Source: a virus
IMG/VR virus record: IMGVR_UViG_3300020194_000883
Location: 1-39,668 of that record
DNA length: 39,668 nucleotides
Direction: 5' to 3' (one strand)
Below the pieces are notes generated by a model. It worked only from the letters and a program-made list of their open reading frames with translations. It made no database searches and was not told the origin of the DNA. Numbering within the stretch: the stretch's first letter is position 1; each line of letters begins with the position of its first letter. Both the position numbers and the translations under genes were made by a program. Positions 33,735 to 39,419 of the stretch are shown here, in pieces.

Positions 33735-34136
33735 ATGCCAGGAGTAGCTTGGAAAGATGGTAGTAGTTCGGTAGCATGTACCGATGGTGTTAGAGGATCG
33801 GTTTGTCGAACAGTAACTAGAGGAGATCCTCCGGTAACTGTACCTGTTGCGTGGAACTGGAATGTAGATACTACACAATCTAGTAATGCCGGCAGCGAGA
33901 ATGTATTTGCTAATGGCATAGGTGTTGTTAGAAAAGACGATGTTATGAAAAGTCATCCGCACGGAGATCCTTGTACAGCAAGTCCTGTAAATCATTCGCC
34001 GCCACTGGATACTTATTCTCCAAATGTTTATGCCAATGGCAAACCAATAGGTCGAATAGGTGATCATTATGATGGTGACGGCACCTCTCAAACACACCAA
34101 ATAACCTCCGGTAGTTCTAACGTTTTTGCCAACTAA
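33735..34136 (+). CDS. PAAR-repeat spike tip protein
   Basis: This 133-residue protein contains the PAAR pattern: SENVFANGIGVVRKDDVMKSHPHGDPC, with SPNVYANGKPIGRIGDHYD and a final SGSSNVFAN. In short units these are VFANG-GVVRKDD, HPHGDPC and VYANGKPIGRIGD. The conserved His and Cys residues fit the zinc site of PAAR tips. Such proteins (T4 gp5.4 type) sharpen the central spike that pierces the host membrane. RBS TAGGAGTATAG precedes the ATG. Confidence 0.88.
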   Translation: MPGVAWKDGSSSVACTDGVRGSVCRTVTRGDPPVTVPVAWNWNVDTTQSSNAGSENVFANGIGVVRKDDVMKSHPHGDPCTASPVNHSPPLDTYSPNVYANGKPIGRIGDHYDGDGTSQTHQITSGSSNVFAN

Positions 34137-34148
34137 TATGATTAGGAC

Positions 34149-34177
34149 TTGACAGTCTGTTTACCTTGTGTTAATAT
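34149..34177 (+). promoter_or_regulatory. Sigma-70 promoter
   Basis: TTGACA, a 17-bp spacer and TAATAT lie 34 nt before the HAD gene. It is the only element in the 75-bp gap. Confidence 0.8.
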
Positions 34178-34211
34178 AAAACATAACAAAGGCAAATAGA
34201 AAGAGGCACTT

Positions 34212-34799
34212 ATGGAAAAGATTATTGTAACAGACTGCGATGGCGTACTACTCAACTGGGAGTATGCTTTCTGCGCTTGGATGACACAACATGGTTATAC
34301 TGAAATCGAAGATGGCAACAAAGAATACAATATTGGTAAACGATTTGGTATTACATTAGAAGAGGCTATCAAGCAAGTTGTAATCTTTAACGAAAGTGCA
34401 GCAATGGCATTCCTGCCAGCACTACGTGATGCACGTTATTATGTCAAACGACTACACGAAGAGCATGGTTATGTGTTTCATTGTATTACAAGTATGAGCC
34501 TTGATCCTAATGCTAAAAAGCTACGTCAAATGAACTTGGACAAGTTGTTTGGGTCAACCGCGTTTCCAGTACTAGAGTGTTTGGATACAGGTGCAGACAA
34601 AGAGGAAGCACTTGAAAAATATCGTGACACTGGTTATTATTGGATTGAAGACAAGTTTTCAAATGCAGTTGCAGGCCAAGCAGTAGGTATGCGTCCTATC
34701 TTGATCGAACACGGTTGGAACATGCACGAAGTTGTACCAGATGGTATGAAGAAAGTTGTTGACTGGAAAGAGCTTTATGGACACATTGTAGGTGACTGA
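34212..34799 (+). CDS. HAD-superfamily hydrolase (phosphatase/nucleotidase-like)
   Basis: This 195-residue protein has HAD motif I at the N-terminus: IIVTDCDGVLLNW with Asp8 as nucleophile and Asp10 as general acid/base. A Thr/Ser motif II lies in FHCITSMS (about residue 95), and an acidic motif lies near YYWIEDKFSNAV (about 140). The substrate is not evident; related phage proteins are annotated as nucleotidases or phosphatases. It is driven by a strong sigma-70 promoter and overlaps the next gene, so it is an early or middle gene, likely in nucleotide salvage. Confidence 0.85.
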   Translation: MEKIIVTDCDGVLLNWEYAFCAWMTQHGYTEIEDGNKEYNIGKRFGITLEEAIKQVVIFNESAAMAFLPALRDARYYVKRLHEEHGYVFHCITSMSLDPNAKKLRQMNLDKLFGSTAFPVLECLDTGADKEEALEKYRDTGYYWIEDKFSNAVAGQAVGMRPILIEHGWNMHEVVPDGMKKVVDWKELYGHIVGD

Positions 34800-34980
34800 G
34801 TTGAGTGAAATACATGACGCAATGAAAGTTGCCTTTGCAACTTATGTTAAGGAATCAGAGAAGTTTGAACAAGAAGGTGTGAAAGTAAGTGCTGTTCGTG
34901 CTCGACAAGCTCTCAATGATTTAAAAACATTAATAACAGAGCGTCGAAAAGAAATACAAGATCAAAAGTTAAAAACATGA
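34792..34980 (+). CDS. Histone H1-like small helical protein
   Basis: This 62-residue protein starts at GTG, with TTG at 34801 as the alternative. The helical core A-F-A-T-Y-V-K-E-S-E-K-F-E is followed by KVSAVRARQALNDLKTL and ERRKEIQDQK. The A-x-R-A-R-x-A-L-x-x-L-K...RRKEI pattern is that of bacterial and phage Hc1-like (histone H1-like) short proteins. It probably binds DNA weakly or organises phage DNA. It overlaps both neighbours (8 bp upstream, 4 bp downstream). Confidence 0.7.
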   Translation: MTELSEIHDAMKVAFATYVKESEKFEQEGVKVSAVRARQALNDLKTLITERRKEIQDQKLKT

Positions 34981-35300
34981 GCGAAAAACAATACCTACAT
35001 AATATTGCTGACAAAGTTTCCTTGTATGTGCAAGCAAAGCAAAATGCCATTGAATTCCTAGTAAAGAACGAAATAAAAGATCGCAACAGCATTCAGAACT
35101 GTTTGATTATGAGTCAAATATGGACGGCTGCACAGATAGATGATACTATCACAATAAATGATATTATGATATATCTTGGCAACAACGAGCCGTCTGACGA
35201 CGATCTTGACATGAAAGAAGTTGTGCTAGATGATGAAATGAAACATCTTACCCTTAATGAAATATTAGAAGTGGCTCTAGATTCAGATGATGGTATTTAA
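34977..35300 (+). CDS. Hypothetical protein
   Basis: This 107-residue acidic, helical protein carries ADKVSLYVQAKQNAIEFLV and a central DTITINDIMIYLGNNEPS, ending in a run of Asp and Leu. The start overlaps the H1-like gene (ATGA). No domain is recognised. It belongs to the sigma-70-driven operon that begins at 34212. Confidence 0.7.
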   Translation: MSEKQYLHNIADKVSLYVQAKQNAIEFLVKNEIKDRNSIQNCLIMSQIWTAAQIDDTITINDIMIYLGNNEPSDDDLDMKEVVLDDEMKHLTLNEILEVALDSDDGI

Positions 35301-35523
35301 TATTGGTTGTGCAACCATTAGTGTATGTGAAGATACTGCAAAATGTGCAGTAGATAATATACAACACAATGATGTAATAAAGGTTGCTGAGTTCTGTGAC
35401 AAAAATAACTATGTAGTAGATGTAGTGTATGGAGATGCAGCAGAAGAGTTGATTTACTACACATTAGGTACTGAGTTAAATCAACAAGAGCTTGAAAAAT
35501 ATATACAAAAAGAGTTATGTTAA
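35287..35523 (+). CDS. Hypothetical small Cys-containing protein
   Basis: This 78-residue protein overlaps the preceding gene by 14 bp. It contains NIGCATISVCEDTAKCAV and then VVDVVYGDAAEELIYYTL, a mixed alpha/beta pattern with five cysteines. Two adjacent ATG codons are possible starts and no strong RBS is seen. No family is recognised. Its place in the early-type operon suggests a host-directed role. Confidence 0.6.
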   Translation: MMVFNIGCATISVCEDTAKCAVDNIQHNDVIKVAEFCDKNNYVVDVVYGDAAEELIYYTLGTELNQQELEKYIQKELC

Positions 35524-35554
35524 CGTCAACATTTTGTAAACAAGTAAATACAAT

Positions 35555-35773
35555 ATGACAGCAAAAGAGTTTAAATGGGCCAACGAGTTACACTGGATGG
35601 TCAAAGGACATCTTATCCCGCAAGAGTGGGCCAGAGATGAACAACAAGTAAAATCAATGGAAAACAGTTATTTCAAGCGCCTATGGGGAAACCACGAGTC
35701 GCAATATCGTAAAGACGGATTCGAAACCGCATGGGAGCAAAGATATGGTAACCTCGAAGATAGCGCAACTTAG
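35555..35773 (+). CDS. Hypothetical Trp-rich protein
   Basis: This 72-residue protein has six Trp, including LHWMVKGHLIPQEWARDE and FKRLWGNHESQYRKDG. It is basic and probably compact and helical. No domain is recognised. The end overlaps the next gene by 29 bp. The RBS is poor. Confidence 0.6.
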   Translation: MTAKEFKWANELHWMVKGHLIPQEWARDEQQVKSMENSYFKRLWGNHESQYRKDGFETAWEQRYGNLEDSAT

Positions 35774-35957
35774 CGAAACAGATTTAGATTATTTAGACCA
35801 ACTACTACACAAAGAATTCTCAAAGCAGTGCAACAACAGCACACAATGGAAAACAAAGAACGGTAGCAACTATCCATATGACACCTCCAAGCAACTGGTA
35901 AGACTTATGGATGCTGTTCGCAGTCAAAAAAAGATCTTGACAATGCCCAAATGGTAA
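35745..35957 (+). CDS. Hypothetical small protein
   Basis: This 70-residue helical protein contains LSETDLDYLDQLLHKEFSKQ and TSKQLVRLMDAVRSQKK. The overlap with the upstream gene is unusually long for this region, but the frame is continuous and codon use matches its neighbours. The sigma-70 promoter for the next gene overlaps its 3' end. The function is unknown. Confidence 0.58.
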   Translation: MVTSKIAQLSETDLDYLDQLLHKEFSKQCNNSTQWKTKNGSNYPYDTSKQLVRLMDAVRSQKKILTMPKW

Positions 35958-35965
35958 GTTATATT
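35937..35965 (+). promoter_or_regulatory. Sigma-70 promoter
   Basis: TTGACA, a 17-bp spacer and TATATT are followed by AGTGTTGTAACAATGTAAAG, nearly the same leader as after the promoter at 36380. It drives the gene at 35998. Confidence 0.8.
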
Positions 35966-35997
35966 AGTGTTGTAACAATGTAAAGGCACACGTTCTA

Positions 35998-36351
35998 ATG
36001 GGTATTAATGTTCACGTATATTCGTACTGGGGTGTTCGCACTGAGTGGAATGAAGCTGTTAGTGACAGAATGGAAGACTTCTGGGATATAGATATTGATC
36101 CTGCTGATGATGCTAATATTCTCTGTGACGGCATGAGCGGCGAGTATATGATTTTTGGCGAACGTCTGTATGACTCAGGTGATTCACGCTGGGATGAAAT
36201 GTATAACTCAAACGAAGTAGAGATTGATCAAACTATTCTTGACGGTATGCGAGAGGATTACATGGCAAAGTTTAAAACACTGTATCCAGATCAATATGAA
36301 TGGCTTGCTGCTAAACCATGGCGACTGGTTAACTTGGTACATTACTCATAA
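35998..36351 (+). CDS. Hypothetical acidic protein
   Basis: This 117-residue protein is Asp/Glu and Trp/Tyr rich: NVHVYSYWGVRTEWNE, DFWDIDIDPADDANILCDG, YMIFGERLYDSGDSRWDE. It is probably a compact alpha/beta protein, and acidic DNA-mimic behaviour is conceivable given the net charge. It has a monocistronic layout with its own sigma-70 promoter. No family is recognised. Confidence 0.72.
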   Translation: MGINVHVYSYWGVRTEWNEAVSDRMEDFWDIDIDPADDANILCDGMSGEYMIFGERLYDSGDSRWDEMYNSNEVEIDQTILDGMREDYMAKFKTLYPDQYEWLAAKPWRLVNLVHYS

Positions 36352-36379
36352 TGAAACCAGTAGTAAACAGAAAAAGAAC

Positions 36380-36407
36380 TTGACATCCATATGTAATGTG
36401 TTATATT
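36380..36407 (+). promoter_or_regulatory. Sigma-70 promoter
   Basis: TTGACA, a 16-bp spacer and TATATT lie 24 nt before the ATG at 36432. The leader GGTGTTGTAAAAATGTAAAG matches that at 35966. Confidence 0.8.
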
Positions 36408-36431
36408 GGTGTTGTAAAAATGTAAAGGCTT

Positions 36432-36638
36432 ATGACAATGGCAAAAACTGAAATCAGATACTGCAAGCGATGCTGGAAAGATACACGCCATGACATCTTC
36501 AAGGATGGTCCAGTGAGAGGTCAAAAGGTAGATAGCGTTGAAAGAACTTTCTTTGCTATAATCACTCTTGGATTTACCGAATTAATAACAGACAAATGGC
36601 GGCAGTGTCAGGTCTGTGACAGGAAGGAACGGGTTTGA
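36432..36638 (+). CDS. Small zinc-ribbon protein
   Basis: This 68-residue protein has two Cys pairs: YCKRCWKDTRHD (Cys at about 10 and 13) and QCQVCDRKE (about 60 and 63). They are separated by an internal hydrophobic stretch (TFFAIITLGFTELI). The CxxC...CxxC spacing fits a zinc ribbon with a long loop. ATG at 36438 is an alternative start. It lies just upstream of the tmRNA promoter, and a related CxxC microprotein is nested in the tmRNA locus. Confidence 0.75.
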   Translation: MTMAKTEIRYCKRCWKDTRHDIFKDGPVRGQKVDSVERTFFAIITLGFTELITDKWRQCQVCDRKERV

Positions 36639-36659
36639 TGGAGTTGTTAAAAAAAACTC

Positions 36660-36688
36660 TTGACAAACACTTAATACCAGTGTATAAA
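36660..36688 (+). promoter_or_regulatory. tmRNA promoter, sigma-70 type overlapping a late element
   Basis: TTGACA (36660-36665), a 17-bp spacer and TATAAA (36683-36688) form the sigma-70 site. The same bases 36683-36690 read TATAAATA, the perfect T4 late element. Transcription would start near 36695, just before the acceptor RNA. Confidence 0.8.
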
Positions 36689-36696
36689 TAGTATTG

Positions 36697-36757
36697 TAAC
36701 GTTGAAGCGATTTGACGACTGAACTGGACCCGGGGGCGGTACCCGGCGACTCCACCA
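36697..36757 (+). ncRNA. ssrA: Permuted tmRNA, acceptor piece
   Basis: This is the 3' (tRNA-like) half of a two-piece tmRNA. The 3' strand of the acceptor stem CGACTCC (36747-36753) is followed by encoded ACCA. The T stem is CCGGG (36730-36734) / CCCGG (36742-36746) with the loop GGCGGTA. The stem pairs perfectly with GGGGTCG at 36883-36889 and contains G36885-U36751 as the third pair, the alanyl-tRNA synthetase identity element. Location of the acceptor piece upstream of the coding piece is the alphaproteobacterial permutation. The 5' end is approximate. Confidence 0.9.
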
Positions 36758-36770
36758 AAAGGATTTTATT

Positions 36771-36881
36771 ATGTTTTGGCATAAACACACTTGGGAATGG
36801 TTTAAAACCGTAAACGCATATACGAAAACAAACCGTATTAGACGCAAATGCCAAAAATGTGGTAAAGTAGAATCCTTTTGA
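36771..36881 (+). CDS. 36-residue zinc-knuckle microprotein nested in the tmRNA intervening segment
   Basis: This 36-codon ORF (MFWHKHTWEWFK at the start, CQKCGK near the end) lies wholly between the two tmRNA pieces. It begins 13 nt after the acceptor CCA and stops 1 nt before the first base of the coding piece. AAAAGGATTTTATT gives an RBS at the right distance. An H-x-W near the N-terminus and C-Q-K-C-G near the C-terminus suggest a small zinc-binding fold. It is too short to prove by composition, but the fit to the gap is striking. Confidence 0.7.
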   Translation: MFWHKHTWEWFKTVNAYTKTNRIRRKCQKCGKVESF

Positions 36882-36882
36882 T

Positions 36883-37200
36883 GGGGTCGAAATAGGATCG
36901 ACAGGCAGGATAGAAGAGTGGAGTTACCGGGATGTAAGCGCCGTTACCGCGAACGAAAATGATAATTGCAAACGCAAATTTCAAACCTGAACTTTTCTTT
37001 GACTTTGAAGTCCTAGAAGCAGCCTAAGGGCAAGTTCGCGGTTAGGGGAGCCCCGGGCAACAGAATGCTCCCCACTTACAGACGGTAAAAAGGTTTAACA
37101 TAGTTAGACTGGCTGGGTAAGAGGTTGTGCCTATAAAACTAGGGTTAGAACATCGGGTTACAAATAGTGAGATACAAAACGCACCACTCTGAAACTGTAA
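36883..37200 (+). ncRNA. ssrA: Permuted tmRNA, coding (tag) piece
   Basis: The 5' strand GGGGTCG (36883-36889) is followed by the tmRNA-typical D-loop-like AAATAGGATCGACAGG. Helix 5 strands ACCGCGAAC (36946-36954) and GTTCGCGGT (37034-37042) flank the tag frame. The resume codon is GCA at 36968. The tag ANANFKPELFFDFEVLEAA ends at TAA 37025-37027; AA at the end is the usual protease-recognition feature. A pseudoknot-like stem GGGGAGC/GCTCCCC lies at 37045-37073. Helix 2 strands AGAGTGG (36915-36921) and CCACTCT (37184-37190) pair. The 3' end is approximate. Confidence 0.9.
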
Positions 37201-37213
37201 GGAACACACAAAA

Positions 37214-37312
37214 ATGATAAGTAACAAAAAATATCTTAGACTTCAGCGCATTACATTACCACTAGTGGGTATTTTAATGTTTGTTGGAACTATCTTTATG
37301 TTGATATCTTAA
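37214..37312 (+). CDS. 32-residue single-pass membrane microprotein
   Basis: This 32-codon ORF has a basic N-terminus (ISNKKYLRLQR) and one hydrophobic helix (ITLPLVGILMFVGTIFMLIS). RBS AAGGAACACACAAAA lies directly after the tmRNA coding piece. The layout, with a positive N-terminus inside, suits an inner membrane peptide (antiholin, holin-like or regulator), but this is inference. It is transcribed with the tmRNA precursor. Confidence 0.7.
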   Translation: MISNKKYLRLQRITLPLVGILMFVGTIFMLIS

Positions 37313-37327
37313 CACAAAGGACACACT

Positions 37328-37573
37328 ATGAAACCAAACAATAACTTCCATATGACTGTTAGAGACATTGAACTTATTGAACATGCACTACAAGGAAAGT
37401 TGTCAAGACGAGCAAGAACTGTAATGCTTGATCCAGAAGGACCTTACACAGACGAACTTAATGACGAAATCAAAGAAATAAGAGAGCTACTAGGCCGCAT
37501 ACACAATCAAAAGGTCTGGTATCGTCCTAAAGATGGTAGATTTTCTCCTGGTGGATCTACTGCAAGTTCATGA
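37328..37573 (+). CDS. Conserved phage hypothetical protein
   Basis: This 81-residue helical protein contains MTVRDIELIEHALQGKLSRR and LNDEIKEIRELLGRIHNQK, a pattern (MTVRDxELIExAL) recalled from small proteins in marine T4-like phages. RBS AAAGGACACAC is present. The stop overlaps the next ATG. The function is unknown; it is probably a helix-turn-helix or coiled-coil adaptor. Confidence 0.72.
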   Translation: MKPNNNFHMTVRDIELIEHALQGKLSRRARTVMLDPEGPYTDELNDEIKEIRELLGRIHNQKVWYRPKDGRFSPGGSTASS

Positions 37574-37782
37574 ATTGGTTAGAGATAGATAAAATGCTCT
37601 ACGGCATTATAGCACGACATGATGCCGTAGAGGATATGCTTAAAGAAGCCAAGACACAATTCAAGTGGAATGACAGACAAGCAGAAACAGCACTACTACC
37701 GTTGCTCAAACGCAACAATATTGATAAGATTATAGTAGAAACACCCAAAAAGCGTTCGAAACGATCGACAAAACGCAAGTAG
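37570..37782 (+). CDS. Hypothetical basic protein
   Basis: This 70-residue protein has a helical N-terminal part (KMLYGIIARHDAVEDMLKEA) and a very basic tail (KKRSKRSTKRK), suggesting nucleic-acid contact. It is translationally coupled to the 81-residue gene. A 10-bp stem-loop follows. No family is assigned. Confidence 0.7.
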   Translation: MNWLEIDKMLYGIIARHDAVEDMLKEAKTQFKWNDRQAETALLPLLKRNNIDKIIVETPKKRSKRSTKRK

Positions 37783-37802
37783 ATGTTATAACTAATATAG
37801 TG

Positions 37803-37829
37803 AAGGGGCAAGCATCGAACTTGCCCCTT
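37803..37829. terminator. Perfect 10-bp hairpin
   Basis: AAGGGGCAAG, loop CATCGAA, CTTGCCCCTT. No U-run follows, so it is either a factor-dependent terminator, a mRNA-stabilising hairpin for the operon end, or an element in the leader of the outer-membrane protein mRNA (33 nt before its ATG). Confidence 0.6.
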
Positions 37830-37862
37830 ACTATGTATACATATTAAAAAAGGAACTAAAAT

Positions 37863-38651
37863 ATGCGTAATGTATTTATTACAACAGTAGCCGCTATGGC
37901 TATTTCAACAGCAGCATTTGCTGAAGAAACAACAGTAGCAACCCCAGTACTATCAGGTGAAGTATCACTTGACTTTGCTGAAACAGCAAACGACAAGTTT
38001 GGTGGAACAATGGGTCTGGACCTAGGTGTAGATATGGGTGGATTGGCAACAATCGATCTAGACTTTGTTGCAACAGACGGCAATGCAGTAACACTAGACA
38101 CATGGGCAGTTGGCACAACTGTAGCAGGCGTAGGTGTTGCAATTGGTGATGACCTAGGCGTAATGCCAGGCGCAGAAGGTGAGCAAACACTAGCAGCACC
38201 AGCAATGGCAGAAGCAGTACAAGTAACTGTAGGCGATGCAGTAGTTGCAGTAGGTCTTACAGACTGGACAACAGATGTAACAGACGTAAGCAACATTCAA
38301 GGCGCTTACACATTGAACGTAGCAAACTTAGATGTAACAGCAGCAGCTGACTACAACTTGGACAGTGAAAACACAGTACTAGGTGCAGGTGTAAGTGGTC
38401 TTGACTTAGGCGTAGCATCACTAGGTGGCGCAATGACTTACGATGTAGATGGTGAAACATTTGGTTTTGAAACTGTAGCAACACGTGGTGGCTTAACAGC
38501 ATACCTAAACGGTGACGACACAGACGCACTACAAAACATCGGTGGTGAGTACACAATGGATGTAGCTGGTGCAACATTTGCAGCAGGTGCTAACTACAAT
38601 GTTGACACAGAAGACTTTACTCCAACAGCAGGACTATCGTTCAACTTCTAA
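37863..38651 (+). CDS. Outer-membrane beta-barrel (porin-like) protein
   Basis: This 262-residue precursor has a clear Sec signal peptide, MRNVFITTVAAMAISTAAFA with cleavage after residue 20. The mature part has alternating beta strands rich in Val, Ala, Gly, Asp and Thr, and ends GLSFNF, the C-terminal aromatic signal for BAM assembly. The codon pattern (gca, gta, aca) and a strong terminator suggest high expression. It resembles small bacterial porins and is not a phage tail gene. It could alter host permeability, mask a receptor or block superinfection, as with Lc-type phage porins. Confidence 0.87.
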   Translation: MRNVFITTVAAMAISTAAFAEETTVATPVLSGEVSLDFAETANDKFGGTMGLDLGVDMGGLATIDLDFVATDGNAVTLDTWAVGTTVAGVGVAIGDDLGVMPGAEGEQTLAAPAMAEAVQVTVGDAVVAVGLTDWTTDVTDVSNIQGAYTLNVANLDVTAAADYNLDSENTVLGAGVSGLDLGVASLGGAMTYDVDGETFGFETVATRGGLTAYLNGDDTDALQNIGGEYTMDVAGATFAAGANYNVDTEDFTPTAGLSFNF

Positions 38652-38672
38652 GTTAAACACATAAATTAAATT

Positions 38673-38695
38673 AAGAGCCTTAGGGCTCTTTTTTT
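38673..38695 (+). terminator. Rho-independent terminator
   Basis: AAGAGCC, a 4-nt loop and GGCTCTT, followed by TTTTT, 21 nt after the porin-like gene. Confidence 0.92.
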
Positions 38696-38698
38696 ACG

Positions 38699-38725
38699 GC
38701 TAAATAATGTGGGTACGTTATTTAG
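38699..38725 (+). promoter_or_regulatory. Late promoter within an inverted repeat, copy 1
   Basis: GCTAAATA (38699-38706) starts the palindrome CTAAATAA...TTATTTAG (arms 38700-38707 and 38718-38725). RBS GGAGAA and the ATG at 38742 follow. The same palindrome with equal spacing recurs at 39382. Confidence 0.68.
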
Positions 38726-38741
38726 ACCGGAGAATTATAAA

Positions 38742-39335
38742 ATGTGGAAATGGATAGGATATATCACAGCAGTCTTGCCTTTGATTGGTGTGTTGTACGG
38801 AGGTCTTAGAATCGCCAGTGATCTACAAACTTCGCTTGAACAGTCTATACAGACATCAGCAGATGCTCACGCAAGGATAGATTCTATTGCACAATCCCAA
38901 AAAGACATCAACAATCAACTATTAGATTTACAGTCAATCAGTGCTGAAGTAAACGGAATTGTAGGATCATTAGAGCGTCAGAAAAATGACTCAGTCACAC
39001 GTGGTCAATTAGACACATTAAGAGATCAACTCTCAGCACTGAAAGAATCAATCAGTGCTGAAGTGAACGGAATCGTAGAATCATTAGAGCGTCAGAAAAA
39101 TGACTCAGTTACACGTGGACAGTTGGACACATTAAGAGATCAAATCTACGCACTGAGAGACACACTTGAACAGATGCGTAACCTGTCAAACAAAGTTTCA
39201 GATATCTACAGCAGACTTGACAAGATAGAACGTGAAGTTAACAACACACAGATAGATGATGATAAACGCATCCACAATGTCTTGAAGGACATTGAAGAAA
39301 TATTTAGACGGTTAGATAGAGCTAATATTGATTAG
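38742..39335 (+). CDS. Membrane-anchored coiled-coil protein with internal duplication
   Basis: This 197-residue protein starts at MWKWIGYITAV, chosen because GGAGAATTATAAA precedes it; an upstream GTG in frame overlaps the promoter palindrome. Residues about 4-24 form one transmembrane helix and the rest is coiled coil. A 38-residue unit (SAEVNGIV-SLERQKNDSVTR) is repeated twice. The layout resembles the 77-residue membrane protein at 24285 and could be a lysis-accessory, envelope-spanning or superinfection-exclusion factor. The role is unknown. Confidence 0.78.
   Translation: MWKWIGYITAVLPLIGVLYGGLRIASDLQTSLEQSIQTSADAHARIDSIAQSQKDINNQLLDLQSISAEVNGIVGSLERQKNDSVTRGQLDTLRDQLSALKESISAEVNGIVESLERQKNDSVTRGQLDTLRDQIYALRDTLEQMRNLSNKVSDIYSRLDKIEREVNNTQIDDDKRIHNVLKDIEEIFRRLDRANID
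38934..39161 (+). repeat. Two tandem 114-bp units
   Basis: Units 38934-39047 and 39048-39161 are nearly identical, with scattered changes mostly at third positions. They encode a 38-residue coiled-coil repeat. Confidence 0.92.
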
Positions 39336-39350
39336 GCAAACACAACACTA

Positions 39351-39379
39351 AAAGGTCGATTTGTGCGGCCTTTATTCTT
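39351..39379 (+). terminator. Probable terminator
   Basis: AAAGGTC, a 9-nt loop and GGCCTTT (one G-U pair), then ATTCTT, lie after the coiled-coil gene. Confidence 0.65.
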
Positions 39380-39380
39380 G

Positions 39381-39407
39381 ACTAAATAATACGGGCACAT
39401 TATTTAG
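39381..39407 (+). promoter_or_regulatory. Late promoter within an inverted repeat, copy 2
   Basis: ACTAAATA (39381-39388) is in the palindrome CTAAATAA...TTATTTAG (39382-39389 and 39400-39407), with the same 18-nt offset as copy 1. RBS GAGGGAA and the ATG at 39420 follow. Confidence 0.68.
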
Positions 39408-39419
39408 AGGGAATCAAAA

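Noticed and set aside
36224-36451. 75-codon plus-strand frame
   Set aside because: It overlaps the real gene at 35998-36351 in another frame and crosses the promoter at 36380.
37042-37227. 61-codon minus-strand frame
   Set aside because: It lies antisense to the tmRNA coding piece, whose stems explain the sequence.
37856-38296. 146-codon minus-strand frame (and nearby ones)
   Set aside because: It is antisense to the porin-like gene. The biased gca/gta/aca codons of that gene remove stops on the other strand.
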